A stretch of 64,000 nt of DNA, from positions 496,001 to 560,000 of the forward strand of contig NZ_CANLYK010000001.1 of assembly GCF_947495325.1 (NCBI RefSeq). Direction: 5' to 3'. Below the pieces are notes generated by a model. The model made no database searches. It was not told the origin of the DNA and was given only the letters and a program-made list of their open reading frames with translations. The stretch's first letter is position 1, and each line of letters opens with the position of its first letter. This DNA comes from an uncultured Allomuricauda sp. Lineage in GTDB: Bacteria; Bacteroidota; Bacteroidia; Flavobacteriales; Flavobacteriaceae. Both the position numbers and the translations under genes were made by a program. Shown here in pieces: positions 53,795 through 62,049 of the stretch.

Positions 53795-54578
53795 GCGATT
53801 TGGACTCTCTATTATACTATTATTATTTCTATTGATTGTTATGCTTTATTCGCTTCAAGAAAAACTTATTTTCCTGCCTACCCAGTTGCCTAACAACTAT
53901 GAATACTCCTTTGCCCATGATTTTGAGGAGATTTTCTTGAATACTTCGGATGGAGCCAAACTCAATGCCGTCCATTTTAAAACTGAAAACCCAAAAGGTT
54001 TGGTTTTATATTTTCATGGAAATGCAGGTGATTTATCGAGATGGGGACAGATTACATCATCATTTGTTGAATTGGGGTACGACGTGCTGGTTATGGATTA
54101 TCGTGGTTATGGAAAAAGCACCGGGAAGCTTAGTGAAGAAGCTCTCTACGAGGATGCGCAATTGTTTTATTCGTATGCACTGAAAACCTATGACGAAGAA
54201 CATATCACTATTTATGGTCGTTCATTGGGAGCAAGCGTTGCTACGCATTTAGCATCTAACACTAATCCAGCAAAATTGATATTGGAAACCCCTTTTTATA
54301 GTTTATTGGATGTGGCCCAAGATCGTTTTCCTTTCTTGCCCATAAAACATGTTTTAAAGTACGAGATGAATTCCTATAAATATATTAAAACCGTAAACGC
54401 CCCAATCAGAATTTTTCATGGCACAGTTGATAACGTTGTGGCCTATCAGTCTGGCTTAAAACTTTTTAATGCCATTTCTAATTCAGACAAAAAAATGTAC
54501 ACTATTGAAAATGGAAACCATAATGATTTAATTGATTTTGAAGTGTACCGCAAAGGAATAGAATTAGAGTTAGAATAA
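53781..54578 (+). CDS. Membrane-anchored alpha/beta hydrolase, copy 2
   Basis: A 265-residue paralog of the preceding gene with a similar anchor (residues 8-24). It keeps the standard oxyanion motif FHGNAGDLSRW, Ser148 (YGRSLGAS), Asp (FHGTVDNVV) and His (GNHNDLI). The duplicated pair probably acts on lipids or acyl groups facing the periplasm. The start codon lies inside the upstream gene. Confidence 0.87.
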   Translation: MQKLKRFGLSIILLLFLLIVMLYSLQEKLIFLPTQLPNNYEYSFAHDFEEIFLNTSDGAKLNAVHFKTENPKGLVLYFHGNAGDLSRWGQITSSFVELGYDVLVMDYRGYGKSTGKLSEEALYEDAQLFYSYALKTYDEEHITIYGRSLGASVATHLASNTNPAKLILETPFYSLLDVAQDRFPFLPIKHVLKYEMNSYKYIKTVNAPIRIFHGTVDNVVAYQSGLKLFNAISNSDKKMYTIENGNHNDLIDFEVYRKGIELELE

Positions 54579-54579
54579 A

Positions 54580-55464
54580 TCAGTCAAACAAATCTGAAGA
54601 TAGGTACCGGTCTCCTCTATCACATACTATGGAAACGATAGTGCCACTTTGTAAAGAACTGGCCAAGCGTAACGCTACTGTTGCAGCTCCTCCACTGCTC
54701 ATACCAGAAAAAATACCTTCTTCTTTAGCCAACCTCTTTGCCATTTGTCTTGCTTCTTCCTGACTTACTTCCATAACCGTATCCACTTTACTTGGATTAA
54801 AGATCTTGGGCAAGTATTCTTCAGGCCATTTTCGAATCCCCGGAATTCTAGAATCGTCCGTTGGCTGCACCCCAACAATTTGAATAGCTGGGTTCTGTTC
54901 TTTCAAAAAAGTTGAAGTACCCATGATGGTTCCGGTTGTGCCCATACTGGAAACGAAATGGGTAACGCCACCCTCAGTATCCTTCCAGATTTCAGGTCCT
55001 GTAGTTTTGTAATGCGCCATCCAATTATCATTATTAGCAAACTGATTCAAGGTTTGATAGCCTTCATCCCTAACCTTTGATTCTGCATAGTCTCGAGCGC
55101 CCTCAATACCTACGTCCGAAGATGTCAACGTAACTTTAGCACCATATGCCCGCATTGTTTGTACACGTTCCTTTGTGGAATTCTCTGGCATTACCAATTC
55201 CATGTCCAATCCATAGATTCCAGCAATCATGGCAAGTGCAATCCCTGTATTACCGCTTGTTGCTTCAATTAGTTTGGATTTTTTGGTAATCTCACCTCGC
55301 TCCAAACCGCTTTTTATCATATTAAGCGCCGGCCGATCCTTAACACTGCCACCTGGATTATGTCCTTCCAATTTGAAGAGGAGTTTTACATTGGGATTGG
55401 TGTTCAGCACTTTGGATTCCACTAGAGGTGTGTTTCCAATTAGATCAAGAATGGTCTTAGGCAT
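54580..55464 (-). CDS. cysM: Cysteine synthase B
   Basis: A PLP-dependent O-acetylserine (thiol)-lyase of 294 residues, forming cysteine from O-acetylserine and sulfide (or thiosulfate for the CysM branch). The PLP lysine is Lys42 in GGSVKDRP; EATSGNTGIALA near residue 68 is the substrate loop, and SSMGTTGTIMGTS the phosphate cup. The short C-terminus and downstream position after cysE support CysM over CysK. It overlaps the serine acetyltransferase gene by eight bases. Confidence 0.92.
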   Translation of the reverse strand: MPKTILDLIGNTPLVESKVLNTNPNVKLLFKLEGHNPGGSVKDRPALNMIKSGLERGEITKKSKLIEATSGNTGIALAMIAGIYGLDMELVMPENSTKERVQTMRAYGAKVTLTSSDVGIEGARDYAESKVRDEGYQTLNQFANNDNWMAHYKTTGPEIWKDTEGGVTHFVSSMGTTGTIMGTSTFLKEQNPAIQIVGVQPTDDSRIPGIRKWPEEYLPKIFNPSKVDTVMEVSQEEARQMAKRLAKEEGIFSGMSSGGAATVALRLASSLQSGTIVSIVCDRGDRYLSSDLFD

Positions 55465-56248
55465 TTGAAACTGTTTTTATTTTTATCTCGGGCGTATGGA
55501 AAACAGTTGAATTTGCAGGTACCGAAGCGGTGAGCCAAGCATTTCCGCCAATAATCGAGTTTTCACCTATTACAGTTTCTCCACCCAAAATGGTAGCGTT
55601 GGCATAGATGGTCACGTTGGACATTATAGTGGGATGACGTTTTGTTTTTTGTAAGTTTTTTGCAACATACAACGCTCCTAAGGTAACGCCTTGATATAGT
55701 TTTACATTATCATGAATAATGGCGGTTTCACCAATTACCACACCGGTGGCATGATCTATAAAAAATGATTTTCCTATTTGTGCCCCCGGGTTAATATCAA
55801 CACCAGTTTGTCTATGTGCATACTCTGTCATCAAGCGAGGTACCAACGGAAAGCCTTGAATATAAAGTTCATGGGCCAATCTATAGATCGCAATCGCATA
55901 AAACCCTGGATACGCCATATAGATTTCCTGGATGGACAACGAAGCTGGATCGCAATTGAGAATGGCATCAGCATCCAAATTCAGCTTTTCCAAAACGCTT
56001 GGCAAACAAGCCACATAATTGTCCCAAACCTTTGAACAGGGTTTTTCCAAATCCCAACAAGCTAAATCAACAAGTAGTTTAAATTTTTCTTCCAAAACCT
56101 CCAAGTTCTCTGCAACAGGAGTATTCACATCGAACAATGTATAAAAAAGTGTATTGGTGAAATTTTCTGTTTCTTGTTTTAGCCTATAGTCTAAATAGGG
56201 TTGTTTTTTATGCCTATTCAGTTCTTCGATAACTTTTTGCTTATCCAT
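55457..56248 (-). CDS. cysE: Serine O-acetyltransferase
   Basis: Acetylates serine with acetyl-CoA to give O-acetylserine for cysM. The 263-residue protein has an N-terminal helical domain (about 1-130) and a C-terminal left-handed beta helix. DHATGVVIGETAIIHDNVKL near residues 169-188 is the catalytic region, and TKRHPTIMSNVTIYANATIL follows. It resembles the EpsC-type plastid/bacterial SATs. The overlap with cysM predicts a cysteine-synthase operon. Confidence 0.93.
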   Translation of the reverse strand: MDKQKVIEELNRHKKQPYLDYRLKQETENFTNTLFYTLFDVNTPVAENLEVLEEKFKLLVDLACWDLEKPCSKVWDNYVACLPSVLEKLNLDADAILNCDPASLSIQEIYMAYPGFYAIAIYRLAHELYIQGFPLVPRLMTEYAHRQTGVDINPGAQIGKSFFIDHATGVVIGETAIIHDNVKLYQGVTLGALYVAKNLQKTKRHPTIMSNVTIYANATILGGETVIGENSIIGGNAWLTASVPANSTVFHTPEIKIKTVSNA

Positions 56249-56295
56249 TCATAAAAAATAAAGTTTAAAAATAGCTAAATCATTACCACTCAGTA

Positions 56296-57024
56296 ATGGA
56301 AATGGCTAACTTTAGCTTAAAAATAACACAACATTTCAGTCCTGTGAATAATTCAACAATTACAAAAGACGCATTCAATTTCCTTAAGGAACTGGCAAAA
56401 AACAACAATAAAGAATGGTTTTTAGAAAACAAAACCACCTTTAAAAAGCATGAATCCGATGTTAAATCCTTCTATGAAACTATTCAAGAACGTTTAAATA
56501 CTCATGACGAAATTGAAAAAATGAAGATGTTCCGGATTTATAGGGATGTACGTTTCTCAAAGGACAAAACGCCCTATAAAACCCATTTTGCCGGTTCATT
56601 CTCCAGATTGGGAGCACGCTTACGTGGGGGATATTATCTTAGGATTAAACCAGGGGAGACTTTTGTCGCAACAGGGTTTTGGGAACCAAATAAAGAAGAT
56701 CTGTTCCGAATACGTAAGGAGTTGGAAATGGATGCAACAGAATTCCGTGCTATTATCAATAAAAAATCGTTTATAGATATTTGGGGAGAATTACAAGGTG
56801 ACGGCGTAAAAACAGCGCCAAAAGGTTTTGATAAGGAGCATCAGAATATTGATTTAATCAAGAAAAAACAGTTCATCTTCGTCAGAAACTTTACGGACAA
56901 AGAAGTGCTATCAAATTCCTTTAGTGAAGATGTGGACAAATATTTTAAGGCCATTAGACCCTATTTTGACTTGATGAGCGATATTTTAACGACCAATCTT
57001 AACGGAGAGTCCATTTTAGACTAG
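56296..57024 (+). CDS. DUF2461 family protein
   Basis: A protein of up to 242 residues. KELAKNNNKEWFLENKTTF, MFRIYRDVRFSKDKTPYKTH and GGYYLRIKPGETFVATGFW are characteristic of DUF2461 (TIGR02453-type), whose function is unknown. The first 16 residues are unlike the family and a -7-like TAACTTTAG overlaps them. The GTG at 56344 (residue 17, giving VNNSTITKDAF) is therefore a likely true start. It converges with the next gene with a nine-base overlap. Confidence 0.85.
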   Translation: MEMANFSLKITQHFSPVNNSTITKDAFNFLKELAKNNNKEWFLENKTTFKKHESDVKSFYETIQERLNTHDEIEKMKMFRIYRDVRFSKDKTPYKTHFAGSFSRLGARLRGGYYLRIKPGETFVATGFWEPNKEDLFRIRKELEMDATEFRAIINKKSFIDIWGELQGDGVKTAPKGFDKEHQNIDLIKKKQFIFVRNFTDKEVLSNSFSEDVDKYFKAIRPYFDLMSDILTTNLNGESILD

Positions 57025-57423
57025 TAGTTCATTTTCCAATAACTGTACTTGGTCTTTCAAGCGCTCAATAACCATGTTCATCATTCTTTTGTTTAAAGCC
57101 GAAGAGTTCATGGTATAGGTTTGGTATTCCTCAAGCGTAAATTGACCTATGATCATGCCTTTTAAGGAGTTTCTAAATTTGATATCCTTTTGGATTGCAC
57201 GTTCAATATACTCCAATCTTTTTTCTAAGGACAGCTCATAAAAGGCACCTTTATGCTTATGGGTGTAATTTTTAAAAGCTTCGAGCAATAGGAAATTTTG
57301 AAGTTTGATTACTGGGCGTAAAGTCTGGTTTTGAAAACGTTCATCTGTACCCATGTTTTCATGTAATTGAGCTTTACTAATCTCCGGACGAATGCCCAAA
57401 AGATTCTCGGATCTTGAATCCAT
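57016..57423 (-). CDS. Conserved hypothetical protein (135 aa)
   Basis: A helical soluble protein with no recognised domain. MGTDERFQNQTLRPVIKLQN and KFRNSLKGMIIGQFTLEEYQ look conserved and suggest a small all-alpha fold. From memory, similar flavobacterial proteins have sometimes been labelled glyoxalase, but no VOC-fold metal motif is visible here, so I do not use that name. Its end overlaps the DUF2461 gene on the opposite strand. Confidence 0.7.
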   Translation of the reverse strand: MDSRSENLLGIRPEISKAQLHENMGTDERFQNQTLRPVIKLQNFLLLEAFKNYTHKHKGAFYELSLEKRLEYIERAIQKDIKFRNSLKGMIIGQFTLEEYQTYTMNSSALNKRMMNMVIERLKDQVQLLENELLV

Positions 57424-57523
57424 GTTGTAGTTTTTATAAAATTACACAATCGGAAACTGTGCAAATTTTACGGAACCAATAGTTTTTAACGATGTTATGA
57501 ACAAGGGTACGAATTTCGAATAT

Positions 57524-58483
57524 TTATTTTAAGCGCTGTATAGCTTTCGTAAGTTGAATATTCTGTTCTTTTAGCTTTTCAATATCTTTTTGTTGTTGGA
57601 TAGTATAGAGCATGAGTTCTTCAATCTTTTCAAGCAGCTTGGAGTTCATCTCTCCCAATTTAACTCCATTTTGTTCCACTTCTTTGGCACTAGGGATGTC
57701 CTGTAGATGACCTTTTTTTGCTATATGGGCCTCAACCTCTTCCAAAGTTGGGAGGTTGTATTCCTCTTCAAAAACATAATCCGGCCAGCCCACTAAATCA
57801 ACCTTTACTTCTTTGGCATGTATGTTACCATTAACGGCGAGTTTTGCATCTGGAGAAGTTGTTCCAATTCCAACATTTCCCAACGGAGTCCCATCAGTTT
57901 TCGTTGCCAATATCGTATTGCGATCCAAAGATTTGATAATATCCAAATCACCTCCGTCCGCGTTATTGTTTACCCCATTGGAATGTTGATAAACCCCTCG
58001 TAGACTCCAGTTCATTGCCCCTGTAGGACCGCTATATCCCAGAGGTACTATGCTCGCCACATTTTTATCGATATAGTTTGAAGCCAGTCTAACACGAATC
58101 TCGTCCTGAATCTCTAGAGGTGCATTTGGATTGGTCATTCCAATTCCAACATTTCCACCAAACGGGTTAATAAGCAAGTCAAATTTTGACGCTGTAGTTG
58201 TTTGCTGTGTTTGTATCAATGCTTTTAGGTTGGCATTGTCCAATCCAAACCTTAAGCTTGCATCATTACCATCATTATCAGCCCGTATGACCAATCCACT
58301 ATTGGGTAATGATATCGAACTAGACAAGTTAGCATCATGCAAAATCTCCAATTTACCTGAAGGAGTTGATGTTCCAATCCCTACATTACTTGTTGTTGTC
58401 GTTTTATTTCCATTTACTGTCCATTGGGCATTTGTGGAAAAAGCCAGTAAAAAAAGCGAAAGAAAAGAAATAGTTTTTTTCAT
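57524..58483 (-). CDS. Secreted coiled-coil tipped repeat protein, copy 1
   Basis: A 319-residue secreted protein. The signal peptide ends near TNAQW. NVGIGTSTP-type motifs occur three times (NVGIGTSTPSGKLEI, NVGIGMTNPNAPLEI, NVGIGTTSPDAKLAV), as in phage-tail-fibre-like and adhesin-like proteins. The C-terminal module is conserved across all three neighbours: KEVKVDLVGWPDYVFEEEYN, then LPTLEEVEAHIAKKGHLQDI, then a coiled coil. This arrangement fits trimerising or surface-display proteins. Function unknown. Confidence 0.8.
   Translation of the reverse strand: MKKTISFLSLFLLAFSTNAQWTVNGNKTTTTSNVGIGTSTPSGKLEILHDANLSSSISLPNSGLVIRADNDGNDASLRFGLDNANLKALIQTQQTTTASKFDLLINPFGGNVGIGMTNPNAPLEIQDEIRVRLASNYIDKNVASIVPLGYSGPTGAMNWSLRGVYQHSNGVNNNADGGDLDIIKSLDRNTILATKTDGTPLGNVGIGTTSPDAKLAVNGNIHAKEVKVDLVGWPDYVFEEEYNLPTLEEVEAHIAKKGHLQDIPSAKEVEQNGVKLGEMNSKLLEKIEELMLYTIQQQKDIEKLKEQNIQLTKAIQRLK
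57688..57861. repeat. Near-identical repeat, copy A
   Basis: This 174-base stretch in copy 1 aligns without gaps to 58678-58851 in copy 2 with about three mismatches by direct reading, while the flanking sequence diverges. It encodes the VKVDLVGWPDYVFEEEYNLP core. Such a sharply bounded identity points to recent gene conversion or duplication. Confidence 0.85.
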
Positions 58484-58528
58484 TTTGAAGAGTTTTTATA
58501 ATAAATATTATTTTTCTAGGCAATCTTA

Positions 58529-59410
58529 TTATTTGGATTCCAATTTTTCAAGACGCGATTTTAATTCTTTGATTTCCTTTTGCTGTTGTATGGTATAGAG
58601 CATCAACTCCTCAATCTTTTGGAGCAGTTTGGAATTCATCTCACCAAGTTTGATACCGTTCGCCTCAACTTCCATCGCACTAGGGATGTCCTGTAGATGC
58701 CTTTTTTTTGCTATATGGGCCTCAACCTCTTCCAAAGTTGGGAGGTTGTATTCCTCTTCAAAAACATAATCCGGCCAGCTCACTAAATCAACCTTTACTT
58801 CTTTGGCATGTATGTTACCATTAACGGCGAGTTTTGCATCTGGAGAAGTTGTACCGATTCCCACATTACCATTAGAATTTAAACGCATTTTTTCATCACC
58901 ATTTAAATCAAATACTAATGGATTGGCAGTAGCCGAAGTTCTTATAACCTGTCTTCCACTAGGACCTTCACCATAAATTTGAATCAACATCCCAGACAAA
59001 TCTGAAATGGTTAGTCCGCCATTGTTGTTTTCGAGACTCTGCTTGATAGATAATTTGGATATTGGAGAAGTTGTACCGATTCCCACATTACCATTGGCTA
59101 AAACAGACATGATTTCTTTATCACTTGCAGTCCCGTTCCAATAATCAAAATAAAAATCCAATCTGTCTGTAAGGTCATCTCCAAAACCTATTAGCGTTCT
59201 AGAATTAGAGTCATCCACTCTAAGATACATCCTGTCGGAGCCGTCCGAAACTCTAACAGTTCCATCTCTTACATCCAGTTTAGCAACAGGGGAAGTGGTT
59301 CCTATCCCAACATTATCAGTTGTGGTTATTGTATTACCATTATCTGTCCATTGTGCGTTTATCACGGGCATTAAAAAAATTGCGGGTAGTAGTAAGGCTA
59401 TTTTTTTCAT
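58529..59410 (-). CDS. Secreted coiled-coil tipped repeat protein, copy 2
   Basis: A 293-residue paralog of its neighbours with its own signal peptide (ending FLMPVINAQW) and three NVGIGTTSP-type motifs. The middle region (residues about 50-170) is unrelated in detail to the other copies, while the C-terminal third is shared. Over 174 bases (58678-58851) the DNA is nearly identical to copy 1 (57688-57861), with about three mismatches by eye. It lies one base downstream of copy 3. Confidence 0.8.
   Translation of the reverse strand: MKKIALLLPAIFLMPVINAQWTDNGNTITTTDNVGIGTTSPVAKLDVRDGTVRVSDGSDRMYLRVDDSNSRTLIGFGDDLTDRLDFYFDYWNGTASDKEIMSVLANGNVGIGTTSPISKLSIKQSLENNNGGLTISDLSGMLIQIYGEGPSGRQVIRTSATANPLVFDLNGDEKMRLNSNGNVGIGTTSPDAKLAVNGNIHAKEVKVDLVSWPDYVFEEEYNLPTLEEVEAHIAKKRHLQDIPSAMEVEANGIKLGEMNSKLLQKIEELMLYTIQQQKEIKELKSRLEKLESK
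58678..58851. repeat. Near-identical repeat, copy B
   Basis: Partner of 57688-57861 at a constant offset of 990 bases, same orientation. A third, clearly diverged version lies around 59568-59741 in copy 3. Confidence 0.85.
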
Positions 59411-59411
59411 T

Positions 59412-60278
59412 TTAATTTGTTTTAAGGTAAGACTGCACTTTTTCGAGTTGCTTTTCCATGGCTTTTATTTTCTTCTCCTGCTGAATCGTATAGAGCATAA
59501 GTTCCTCAATCTTTTGGAGCAGTTTGGAGTTCATCTCACCAAGTTTGATGCCGTTTCCTTCCACTTCTTGGGCACTGGGAATGTTTTGTAAATGTCCGTT
59601 TTTTGCTATATGGGCCTCAACCTCTTCCAAAGTTGGAAGGTTATAGTCCTTTTCAAAGACATAGTCCGGCCAGCCCACTAAATCTACTTTCACCTCTTTG
59701 GTATGGATGTTTCCATTGACGGCCAGTTTGGCGTCTGGTGAAGTGGTGCCAATCCCAATATTGCCATTTGTGCCTTCAGCAAAAAGCACTGAGGATATTG
59801 CTTGACCTCCAACATTAGTTTTAAAATTGTAATCCCCTCCGCCTGATTTATTCACAAAATCAACCTGATTGGAAGAATTGATATTTACAGTGAATGTTTC
59901 ACTGCCATCTCCTCTTTCCAAGGCCAATTGGGGTAATCCAAAATAATAACCAATTGAAAGGGGGGAATCAGGTTGGGCCGTTCTGATTCCAAAATGACCA
60001 TTGTTATTAATTCTAGCCCTTTCAATTCCTCCAGATAAAAAAAGAATTCTGTAGGTGTTGCTGCTATTTTCACCTGCATCTATATAAATATCATCAAATC
60101 TTGATTTGAAAAGCCATTCCCCAGGAAAAGTTCCTCCATAACTTTGTATTCGATTATTTCCTCCATTTGCACTTGGAAATTGCAATTCATATATTCCCAT
60201 ATTCAGGTTTTGGGTTTGAGTTTGTGCATTCAGGTTAACACCTATAAATACTGAAACGATAATAAATATTTTCTTCAT
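59412..60278 (-). CDS. Secreted coiled-coil tipped repeat protein, copy 3
   Basis: A 288-residue paralog, first in transcription order. The signal peptide ends near VNLNAQT. The front part is distinct (ELQFPSANGGNNRIQSYGGT), with one degenerate and one full NIGIGTTSP motif, then the shared KEVKVDLVGWPDYVFEKDYN module and terminal coiled coil. Its copy of the C-terminal module is more diverged at DNA level than copies 1 and 2 are from each other. Confidence 0.8.
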   Translation of the reverse strand: MKKIFIIVSVFIGVNLNAQTQTQNLNMGIYELQFPSANGGNNRIQSYGGTFPGEWLFKSRFDDIYIDAGENSSNTYRILFLSGGIERARINNNGHFGIRTAQPDSPLSIGYYFGLPQLALERGDGSETFTVNINSSNQVDFVNKSGGGDYNFKTNVGGQAISSVLFAEGTNGNIGIGTTSPDAKLAVNGNIHTKEVKVDLVGWPDYVFEKDYNLPTLEEVEAHIAKNGHLQNIPSAQEVEGNGIKLGEMNSKLLQKIEELMLYTIQQEKKIKAMEKQLEKVQSYLKTN

Positions 60279-60543
60279 TTTATCAATTGATTAATTTGTT
60301 TTCTATTCCTCTATTAAAGTAAGAAAAATATTCCAAAATAAGTTATCATAATTGAGTGAAATAGAAATATTAATACTATAATAATGTACATTAATTGGTA
60401 CCTCCTAGATCTTTCGTATTTCAAACCAAAGCCAGCATAGTTTATGACCGACAACGTCTGATGTGATGCTTATCAATTATTTATTAGCGTTCCAGTATTA
60501 AAGACTGTTTTTATACCTTTATTTTTATACTAAAAAACATCCT

Positions 60544-61443
60544 ATGAAGTTTGGAAAGGTAGAACAACCGGAACGTATTGATTTCACAATTCCTAGAGAC
60601 CATCCAGACACTCAGGTTCTCCTGTCAAAACAAAACAAAACCAGTAATCCAAACATATATATTGGATGCGCCAAATGGAACCGACAGGATTTAAAGAATT
60701 TTTACCCCAGGGGCACCAAAGATGAGTTGGTCTATTATTCATCCCAATTTAATAGTATTGAGTTAAATGCTACCTTTTATAGAATATTTCCTGCGGAACA
60801 ATATCAAAAATGGTATGATAAAACTCCTGAAGGATTTAAGTTCTTTCCAAAAATGACCAATGAGGTAAGTCATTTACGCAGACTTAATGATAAGGTCTAC
60901 GAAGTGGCCGATCGTTATTTGGAAGTCACTTCTCTCTTAAAAGATAAGTTGGGTACCATTTTTTTGCAAATGCACAACAATTTTAATCCAAAGAATTGGG
61001 ATAGGGTAGTGCGGTTTGTTGAATATTGGCCCAAAGAATTTCCATTGGCCCTAGAGTTTAGGCATACCGATTGGTTCAATGACGATATAGTTGCGCAAGA
61101 GTTGTATCATTTGCTTGAAGAAAACAACATCACCAATGTCTTGGTAGATACTGCTGGTAGACGGGATATTATGCACATGCGATTGACAACCAATGAAGCA
61201 TTTATCCGTTATGTTGGGGCAAATCACGAATCTGATTATAACAGGCTGGACGATTGGATCAATAGGCTATCCGATTGGAAAGCTTCTGGACTGAAAAACA
61301 TACATTTCTTTGTTCATCAGAATTTGGAATTGGAGTCTCCCTTATTGTCGGCCTATTTTATAGAGAAACTCAATCAAAAATTTGGAACTGATTTAACCGT
61401 TCCCCAAACAACTTTAAGTCCTCAAAAAGGCTTATTTGGTTAA
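60544..61443 (+). CDS. DUF72 family protein (TIM-barrel)
   Basis: A 299-residue protein of the DUF72/YecE-like family. IYIGCAKWNRQDLKNFYPRG near residues 36-55, FNSIELNATFYRIFP, and FPLALEFRHTDWFND near 164-178 are the conserved motifs of this TIM-barrel family. Its biochemical role is unknown. A 265-base gap precedes it without an obvious gene. The first 30 residues are variable and a later start is possible but no in-frame ATG is better placed. Confidence 0.85.
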   Translation: MKFGKVEQPERIDFTIPRDHPDTQVLLSKQNKTSNPNIYIGCAKWNRQDLKNFYPRGTKDELVYYSSQFNSIELNATFYRIFPAEQYQKWYDKTPEGFKFFPKMTNEVSHLRRLNDKVYEVADRYLEVTSLLKDKLGTIFLQMHNNFNPKNWDRVVRFVEYWPKEFPLALEFRHTDWFNDDIVAQELYHLLEENNITNVLVDTAGRRDIMHMRLTTNEAFIRYVGANHESDYNRLDDWINRLSDWKASGLKNIHFFVHQNLELESPLLSAYFIEKLNQKFGTDLTVPQTTLSPQKGLFG

Positions 61444-61600
61444 CATTCATAGAGCTTTAAAATTTTATGATTAGTTGAGGGATTTCATCAAATTAAAAGC
61501 AGAAAATTGTAAAATTTTTACTCTCCTGACACAAAATATTTCAATTTCATAATTAAAGAAAAAACGAAAGAATATTAAGAAAAGCTCTATTGTTTTAGGC

Positions 61601-61608
61601 TAACTTTG
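61601..61608 (+). promoter_or_regulatory. Probable -7 element for the thioesterase gene
   Basis: TAACTTTG fits TAnnTTTG and lies 33 bases before the start codon. Confidence 0.4.
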
Positions 61609-61641
61609 CTTTGAATTTAACCGTTAATACGTTTTTTTAAA

Positions 61642-62049
61642 ATGAGATTTCATACTAGAAAATGGGTAAAACCAGAGGACCTGAATGCCAATGAAACTTT
61701 ATTTGGAGGCACATTACTTGCTTGGATAGATGAGGAAGCAGCGCTTTATAGCATTATACAATTGGAGAGCAAAAAAGTTGTTACCAAATACATGTCCGAA
61801 ATCAACTTTATGAGCACGGCAAAAAAAGGTGATATCGTGGAAATTGGGATAGAAGTAATCAAATTTGGGCATACTTCAATATCATTGAACTGTGAGGTAC
61901 GGAACAAAATGACTCATGAGAGTATTGTGACCGTTGATAATATCATCATGGTAAATTTAGATGATAATGGAAATCCCAAGGCACACGGTAAGGTCAAAGT
62001 GGAATATGTGAAAGATAGATTGGCTAAACGGGAAAAGGAAGAGTCCTAA
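61642..62049 (+). CDS. Hotdog-fold acyl-CoA thioesterase
   Basis: A 135-residue acyl-CoA hydrolase of the YciA/BFIT-like branch. ANETLFGGTLLAWIDEEAAL near residues 17-36 is the hotdog helix with the catalytic Asp, and EINFMSTAKKGDIVEIGIEV and SISLNCEVRNKMTHE follow. It would hydrolyse acyl-CoA to free acid and CoA in the cytoplasm. It ends four bases into the opposite-strand dipeptidase gene. Confidence 0.87.
   Translation: MRFHTRKWVKPEDLNANETLFGGTLLAWIDEEAALYSIIQLESKKVVTKYMSEINFMSTAKKGDIVEIGIEVIKFGHTSISLNCEVRNKMTHESIVTVDNIIMVNLDDNGNPKAHGKVKVEYVKDRLAKREKEES

Noticed and set aside
57016..57423. Glyoxalase label for the 135-residue protein
   Set aside because: No VOC-fold repeat or metal-ligand pattern is visible; the label would rest only on remembered annotation of similar proteins.
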